From Bacteroidota bacterium (GTDB taxonomy: Bacteria > Bacteroidota > Bacteroidia > AKYH767-A > JABDAW01): a DNA stretch of 21,169 nucleotides. Location: contig JAHEYM010000015.1 in the NCBI GenBank assembly GCA_023251595.1, positions 1 to 21,169 on the forward strand, read 5' to 3'. Positions 17,094 to 21,169 of the stretch are shown here, in pieces (the first letter of the stretch is position 1; each line of letters opens with the position of its first letter). The notes beneath the pieces are model-generated. The model ran no database searches. It had not been told where the DNA came from and saw nothing but the letters and a program-made list of their open reading frames with translations. The position numbers and the translations under genes were made by a program.

Positions 17094-18008
17094 TTAGCCA
17101 ATTTTTCCGAGAATGAGCAAAACTCCCAGAAAGATTAATAAAGTAACTGAGGTTAATGTGAATATATACTGAGGATTGTGATTCATTCTGAATCTTGCCA
17201 TAAACGATTCTACAATACCAACGATAATCGCAAAGATTACCTGACTTCCCGCGAAAATTGCACAAGAGAAGTACCATTCATAACCCGGGGTCAGAAAAAA
17301 ATTTGCTATTATTGCTCCGTACATTGCGAATTTAAGGCTCGACGCATATTGAATAATTCCGAGGTCGAACCCGCTGTTATCAAGCACCATCACTTCGTGA
17401 ACCATGGTTAATTCCAAATGCGTTTTAGGATCGTCCACCGGCATTCTGCTATTTTCTATAAGTGCAATAATGACAAGTACAATTGCAGCCAAAATTCCGA
17501 CTGCGTAGGAAATATAGGATCCAAAATGAAGTGAACTGAATATTTCGTGAAAGGAAGTGTGTCCTGTCAGTAACGCGAACGATGCCATCAACATAAAAAA
17601 TGCTGGTTCAACAAGCAACGAAAATAAAGCTTCACGGCTCGCACCCATTCCACTAAAACTGCTTCCCGTATCCAAAGCTGAGATGATCATAAAAAATTTA
17701 CCGAGCGCAAGCACATACGCAAAGAAAACAAAATCACCCTTAAAAGAGATAATTCCCTGTTGATTTCCGAAAGGAATAAAAAATATTCCAATCAATATTG
17801 AAACAAAATAAATGGTAGGTGCAATCTGAAATATATAACTGCTCGTTTTACTATAAACTGACCCTTTCTTCAACAATCGAAAAATGTCTTTTAGTGGTTG
17901 AAAAATACCGGGACCTTTACGTCCGGAAAATATACTTTTCGTTCGAATTACGATGCCTGTAAAAATTAAACTTGCCGAAACAATAAATATCAAACTCAAC
18001 AGATTCAT
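17094..18008 (-). CDS. hyfC: HyfC/HycD-type (NuoH-like) membrane subunit
   Basis: This is a 304-residue polytopic membrane protein that anchors the peripheral arm and forms the NuoH-like channel. Family signatures are strong: GRKGPGIFQPLKDIFRLLKKG (29-49), GASREALFSLLVEPAFF (122-138) and the acidic loop IENSRMPVDDPKTHLELTMV (184-203), followed by HEVMVLD and E205. E185, D192, D193, E199 and E205 lie in the region where NuoH links redox chemistry to proton movement. These are all kept even though the redox sites of the soluble subunits are lost, which argues that ion coupling is still under selection. It starts 2 nt after the HyfB-like stop. Confidence 0.92.
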   Translation of the reverse strand: MNLLSLIFIVSASLIFTGIVIRTKSIFSGRKGPGIFQPLKDIFRLLKKGSVYSKTSSYIFQIAPTIYFVSILIGIFFIPFGNQQGIISFKGDFVFFAYVLALGKFFMIISALDTGSSFSGMGASREALFSLLVEPAFFMLMASFALLTGHTSFHEIFSSLHFGSYISYAVGILAAIVLVIIALIENSRMPVDDPKTHLELTMVHEVMVLDNSGFDLGIIQYASSLKFAMYGAIIANFFLTPGYEWYFSCAIFAGSQVIFAIIVGIVESFMARFRMNHNPQYIFTLTSVTLLIFLGVLLILGKIG

Positions 18009-18010
18009 AA

Positions 18011-20053
18011 TCAGATTTGATGAAATAAATGACTAATGAATTCCCATGCATTTATTACGATTGGAATCAGGAGAATGATAAATATAAATGCAACTCCGTA
18101 AAGTATATACATCTGCGGATTTCCGTTTTGAAGAAATTTGAACTTACCAATAAAACCTTTTATCTGCATGAGTGGGAAGTCAATCAAAACGGCTTCCAGC
18201 CTGTCGTATGGATGTGTTTCCGAGTGAATAGGTCTTGGGAATATTTCTTTAATTTCTCCCTCTTTTTTATTCATCATTAATAAAGGTCGTATTAATTTCC
18301 GAAATGGTCTGACAAATGAACCTGCAGTATATTGCAATTTAGGCGAAGGTGTCGCATATCCACATGCCCATGTGGGAGAAGATTCTATTATTGCAGATTT
18401 TGTAGTCAGTTTTTTTATATACCACATCGTCACGCATAACAGGATGAATGTAACACTCGCCAGACTGACATACTGCATTACATCTGTAAATTCCTCCGGT
18501 CGGGTTCCTAAAGTATTGGAACCCATAAAAAGTGAAACCGGTTTCGCGATCACCCCAATAAATATTTGCGGTACCAGGCCAATTAAAAGAATAAGTCCCG
18601 CGATCATATATTTGGGAAATAATTTGGAGAATTCTGCTTCGTGAATATTGGAAGGTAATTCATGTCGCTCGTTTCCCAAAAAAACAATTCCGAATGCTTT
18701 GGTAAAACATAACATCGCCATTCCACCAATAATAACCAGTCCGATGATACCCCCAACCATAAATGCAAGAGGGGAGAGCGGAACATCGTTAATCCCTTTG
18801 AACAGACCTGAGTATATTAAAAATTCTGAAATGAATCCGTTAAATGGCGGAAGACCGCAAATAGCAAGTGCCGCAATAAGAAATAAAGTGGATGTTCTGG
18901 GCATTCTTTTAATCAGTCCGCCCAATTTTTCAATCTCCATTGTATGAGTTGCCTGATAGACAGTTCCTGCACAGTAAAATAAAAGCGATTTAAAAATTGA
19001 ATGGTTAAGTGTATGAAGCAATGCCCCGCCAAATCCTGCGAAAATAAGATATGTATTTCCGGTTCCGACACCTATACATCCGAGACCGATACCGATGCCA
19101 ATGATTCCGATATTTTCAATGCTGTGATATGCCAGTAATTTTTTGAGATTGTGTTGCACAATAGCCAGCATCACACCATACACGCCGGTAATGATCGAAA
19201 TTACAAGAATAAAATATCCCATCGATAAAAAATCACCTTTAATTAAAAGTAATATTCGTAAAATTCCATATATCCCAAGTTTAATAATCACGCCTGACAT
19301 CATACCTGATACATGCGCAGGTGCGGCGGGGTGGGCGTACGGCAACCAGGTGTGAAAAGGCACAAAGCCCGCTTTTATTGCAAAAGCGATGAAAAAACAG
19401 AGAAATAAAAGAAAACTTACAGACGTGGTTACAGACGATGAGTACTGAGTGATTGCATTAAAATCATTTGATCCGGTAAAAGAATTTACCCACATAAAAC
19501 CCACAAAAAAAAATATCATGGAAATATGTGATTGAACGATATAATTTATTCCGGCCTTCAATGTCTCCATTTTGCTGTGTTCAAAAATGATTAATAGAAA
19601 CGAGGTAATCGCCATTATTTCCCAAACACAGAGAAATGCAAATGAGTTTTGCACACAATAAATCCCAATCATCGCAAAATGATTCGTGACATAAGAAGCA
19701 AAATGAATTGTTAAGTTCTTCGATCCTTTATTAATCGACCCGCTTTTGTCTTCATAGTGTTTCATGTAGCGTCTTCCATACATGATACCGGTAAGGATAG
19801 TAAAATTCATCAACAAAATGAACCATCCCGAAAGTGCATCGACTCTAATAGGAATGGAACCGAAAACATACCCCCCATTAAAAATATACTCAAACGAGTC
19901 ACCCCGAATTGCGGGAACAGCTAAATAGGAGCTAAGACCTGCATTTAATAAGACTGTAATCAGCGCTACATCTCCCTTCCATCTTTCCCGAACTTGTGTA
20001 AGAAGTAGTATCGATAGTATTGTGATGACCGGTATTCCGACGATCAAACTCAT
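18011..20053 (-). CDS. hyfB: HyfB-type (NuoL/M-like) proton-translocating membrane subunit, first gene of the Ehr-like operon
   Basis: This is the main antiporter-like subunit. From the ATG at 20053 it has 680 residues: a NuoL/M-type core of about 14 spans, then an extra C-terminal part with a soluble segment (about 545-630) and a last membrane helix near 650. Proton-path residues are all present: E145 (VWEIMAIT), K227 (AIKAGFVPFHTWLP), K258 (IIKLGIYG) and K355 (HSIFKSLLF). The frame is open upstream to a TTG at 20113, but that extension (MFVFFCIFALVSQ...) is encoded by the promoter-like sequence TATATTTG, so I choose the ATG. It heads a six-gene operon in which every junction is 1-13 nt. It resembles hydrogenase-4 subunit B more than NuoL, judging by the companion genes. 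Confidence 0.9.
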   Translation of the reverse strand: MSLIVGIPVITILSILLLTQVRERWKGDVALITVLLNAGLSSYLAVPAIRGDSFEYIFNGGYVFGSIPIRVDALSGWFILLMNFTILTGIMYGRRYMKHYEDKSGSINKGSKNLTIHFASYVTNHFAMIGIYCVQNSFAFLCVWEIMAITSFLLIIFEHSKMETLKAGINYIVQSHISMIFFFVGFMWVNSFTGSNDFNAITQYSSSVTTSVSFLLFLCFFIAFAIKAGFVPFHTWLPYAHPAAPAHVSGMMSGVIIKLGIYGILRILLLIKGDFLSMGYFILVISIITGVYGVMLAIVQHNLKKLLAYHSIENIGIIGIGIGLGCIGVGTGNTYLIFAGFGGALLHTLNHSIFKSLLFYCAGTVYQATHTMEIEKLGGLIKRMPRTSTLFLIAALAICGLPPFNGFISEFLIYSGLFKGINDVPLSPLAFMVGGIIGLVIIGGMAMLCFTKAFGIVFLGNERHELPSNIHEAEFSKLFPKYMIAGLILLIGLVPQIFIGVIAKPVSLFMGSNTLGTRPEEFTDVMQYVSLASVTFILLCVTMWYIKKLTTKSAIIESSPTWACGYATPSPKLQYTAGSFVRPFRKLIRPLLMMNKKEGEIKEIFPRPIHSETHPYDRLEAVLIDFPLMQIKGFIGKFKFLQNGNPQMYILYGVAFIFIILLIPIVINAWEFISHLFHQI

Positions 20054-20088
20054 ATCTATGTATAGAACTGTAATCTGACTGACGAGCG

Positions 20089-20096
20089 CAAATATA
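20089..20096 (-). promoter_or_regulatory. Candidate -7 promoter element of the Ehr-like operon
   Basis: Read on the minus strand, TATATTTG fits the Bacteroidota -7 consensus TAnnTTTG exactly. The operon's first ATG (20053) lies 35 nt downstream, a normal leader length. Two TTTG copies (20114-20111 and 20110-20107) lie upstream, but only 14 or 10 nt away, short of the usual -33 spacing, so activator dependence is possible. The element decides the start of the HyfB-like gene. Confidence 0.55.
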
Positions 20097-20120
20097 CAGA
20101 AAAAGACAAACAAAATATAA

Positions 20121-20148
20121 TGACTGACAACTGATTACTGACTACTGA
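20121..20148. repeat. Four-copy heptamer repeat (TCAGTNN on the minus strand) upstream of the Ehr-like operon
   Basis: On the plus strand the units are TGACTGA, CAACTGA, TTACTGA and CTACTGA, so five of seven bases (ACTGA) are constant and units abut exactly. The array fills most of the 37 nt between the rrf2 stop (20151) and the old TTG frame of hyfB, just upstream of the -7 element. Two more TCAG units (GTCAGTCAG, minus strand 20083-20075) sit where transcription would begin. It could be an operator array or simple slippage; the regular 7-nt step is the observation. Confidence 0.6.
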
Positions 20149-20150
20149 TT

Positions 20151-20582
20151 TCAGCCTGCCAAATAAGTCTGCCCTTCACTCACCGGTTCACATAAATCAA
20201 GAATTCTTCTCTTTTTGACAAGTTTTTCGAAAATATCTCTCGATTCCTTGTACTCGTAGTGTATAGGACAGGGATGTGAAGAGGAGCATTGGTTCAAACC
20301 GAGACCACATTCTTTAAAAAATTGTTTGCCATCAATCGCTTCTATAATCGTAATTAATGGCTGTTTCCTCTGTTCTTTTGTGAGATAAAATCCACCCGAA
20401 GGACCTTTGCTGCTCTTAATCACATCCTGTTTTACAAGTGTTTGCACCATTTTCCCTACCGTATGTTCGCTTGCTTCTATATATTGAGCAATTTCTTTTA
20501 GAGAGATTTTTTGTTCTGATTTATATTTTGTCGCAAGATATATAACCGCTTTTATCGCCGTTTTGCAGGTATTGCTAAGCAT
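20151..20582 (-). CDS. Rrf2-family transcriptional regulator with IscR/NsrR-like Fe-S site
   Basis: Rrf2 proteins are winged-helix dimers that sense Fe-S status, NO or redox stress. The 143-residue product has the DNA-binding segment SLKEIAQYIEASEHTVGKMV (27-46), the wing with SSKGPSGGFYL (57-67), and the motif C92-x6-C99-x5-C105-P-I-H108. In IscR the cluster is held by C92, C98, C104 and H107, so the arrangement is nearly identical with one extra residue in the first gap. This predicts an Fe-S sensor rather than a CymR-type cluster-free one. Its ATG lies 2 nt after the RIC stop, so the two are co-translated. It is upstream of and in the same direction as the Ehr-like operon, with the heptamer repeat in between, making it the best candidate for its regulator (inference). 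Confidence 0.9.
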   Translation of the reverse strand: MLSNTCKTAIKAVIYLATKYKSEQKISLKEIAQYIEASEHTVGKMVQTLVKQDVIKSSKGPSGGFYLTKEQRKQPLITIIEAIDGKQFFKECGLGLNQCSSSHPCPIHYEYKESRDIFEKLVKKRRILDLCEPVSEGQTYLAG

Positions 20583-20584
20583 GA

Positions 20585-21169
20585 TTACTTCTTTAGCTCT
20601 TTCTCTAATTCAATTGCCTTCGGAAACAGGATGTTATTCTCCAGATGTATATGTATATGAAGATCTTCCTCAAAATCATCCAGCATCCTATACAATACAC
20701 TGTAACTTGCACATGCCTCTGCAGGCAAAGTATAATTGGAACTTAACGATCTTATTTTCTCTAAATTTTTGCCTACCATTTCATGTTCCATTTCCATCAT
20801 GTTGATCGGATCCTGAATAGTGAATGTACTCCCGGAGCGCGATCCTTCGTTTTCCTTTTTAGAAGCAATTAATTGTTTAATGTAAGGAAATAATATTCTT
20901 TCTTCTTTTACCATGTGTGAAGTTAATTCCGAATCCACTTCTTCTACCAATTGATGGATAGTCAGGAGTTCCGGATGTTGATCACCATGAACTTTTGCCA
21001 CTTTAGAAGCATAACCTCTCAATTCCGGCAGCGTTTTCTTTACATAAATATGATGAGTGTTAACTATATAGTCTGCAAGAAAATCAAGACTCCAGTCATT
21101 ATATGGCAACGGTCTTGTTCCGGCAATTTTATCTGCCTGCTGCAATTCATGTTCTATGATCGTTACATC
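20585..21169 (-). CDS. ric: RIC/ScdA/YtfE-type di-iron Fe-S cluster repair protein (5' partial)
   Basis: RIC proteins are di-iron hemerythrin-like proteins that help restore Fe-S clusters damaged by NO or oxidants. The visible 194 residues include NDWSLDFLADYIVNTHHIYV, HMVKEERILFPY (first H-x3-E type pair), MEMEHEMVG and HIHIHLENNILFPKA (last H/E pair), matching the repeated His/Glu pattern of the family. A TTG at 21145 could be read as a start, but the frame stays open to the window end and reads DVTIIEHE before it, which suits the end of the N-terminal ScdA_N (DUF542) domain. I therefore treat the gene as cut by the window edge, with the short N-terminal domain outside. It forms an operon with the Rrf2 gene downstream. 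Confidence 0.88.
   Translation of the reverse strand, partial: DVTIIEHELQQADKIAGTRPLPYNDWSLDFLADYIVNTHHIYVKKTLPELRGYASKVAKVHGDQHPELLTIHQLVEEVDSELTSHMVKEERILFPYIKQLIASKKENEGSRSGSTFTIQDPINMMEMEHEMVGKNLEKIRSLSSNYTLPAEACASYSVLYRMLDDFEEDLHIHIHLENNILFPKAIELEKELKK

Noticed and set aside
18029..19355. Several plus-strand open frames of 70-99 codons opposite the HyfB-like gene
   Set aside because: They lie antisense to a conserved membrane protein gene and look like composition-driven shadows.
12764..20053. Functional hydrogenase-4 or formate hydrogenlyase operon
   Set aside because: The NiFe ligand positions and the NuoB cluster positions lack cysteine, and no hydrogenase maturation or formate dehydrogenase gene is present.
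12764..20053. Respiratory complex I (nuo) operon
   Set aside because: There are no NuoA, NuoE, NuoF, NuoG or NuoJ homologues, and HyfE and the long HyfB-type subunit are typical of the hydrogenase-4 branch.
20054..20113. N-terminal part of the HyfB-like protein from a TTG start
   Set aside because: The stretch contains an exact -7 promoter element and adds residues that do not look like the normal start of this family; the ATG at 20053 fits better.
21143..21145. TTG start of the RIC gene
   Set aside because: The frame continues open to the window end and reads like the family's N-terminal region, so the gene is simply cut by the window.
1..21169. tRNA, rRNA, CRISPR arrays, insertion sequences or phage attachment sites
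   Set aside because: I read both strands for these and found no supporting sequence; genes fill nearly all of the window.

Overview
The window is AT-rich and reads like an anaerobic or facultatively anaerobic member of the Bacteroidota. The lineage call is an inference. It rests on the weak use of Shine-Dalgarno sites and on two matches to the Bacteroidota -7 promoter element TAnnTTTG (8754-8761 on +, 20096-20089 on -). Both ends of the window cut through genes: an iorA-type gene on the left and a RIC-type gene on the right. I see no rRNA, tRNA, CRISPR array, transposase or integrase.

Right-pointing half (2-12726). The first block is a compact operon: an indolepyruvate:ferredoxin oxidoreductase alpha subunit with a GltD-like flavoprotein module built into it, the beta subunit IorB, a three-subunit molybdenum hydroxylase (2Fe-2S, Mo and FAD subunits) and a HisC-like PLP aminotransferase. 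Gaps inside the block are 15 nt or less, and one junction is an ATGA overlap. A 142-nt gap carrying a promoter candidate follows, then a full-length pyruvate:ferredoxin oxidoreductase (NifJ) and a small HEPN-like protein. In outline, the aminotransferase could supply an aryl-pyruvate, the Ior complex could decarboxylate it to an aryl-acetyl-CoA, and Ior and NifJ both produce low-potential electrons.

Left-pointing half (12764-20053, minus strand). Six tightly packed genes encode a membrane complex related to hydrogenase-4, formate hydrogenlyase and complex I: HyfB, HyfC, HyfE and HyfF-like membrane subunits, a NuoCD/HyfG-like large subunit, and a ferredoxin-NuoB (HyfH-HyfI) fusion. It cannot be a hydrogenase. 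The four cysteine positions for NiFe in the large subunit read Ala, Ser, Ser, Gly. The four cysteine positions for the N2-type cluster in the small subunit read Asp, Asn, Asp, Asn. The ferredoxin domain keeps exactly the four cysteines of one of its two clusters. This matches the idea of 'Ehr' (energy-converting hydrogenase-related) complexes, but with unusually complete loss of the internal electron path. It is the most interesting system in the window.

Right edge (20151-21169, minus strand). An Rrf2-family regulator with an IscR-like C92/C99/C105/H108 cluster site lies 2 nt downstream of a RIC (YtfE/ScdA-type) iron-sulfur repair protein. Between the regulator and the Ehr-like operon is a 97-bp region with a TATATTTG -7 element and a four-copy heptamer repeat (TCAGTNN). 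This suggests that the operon has its own promoter and possibly redox or NO-linked control.
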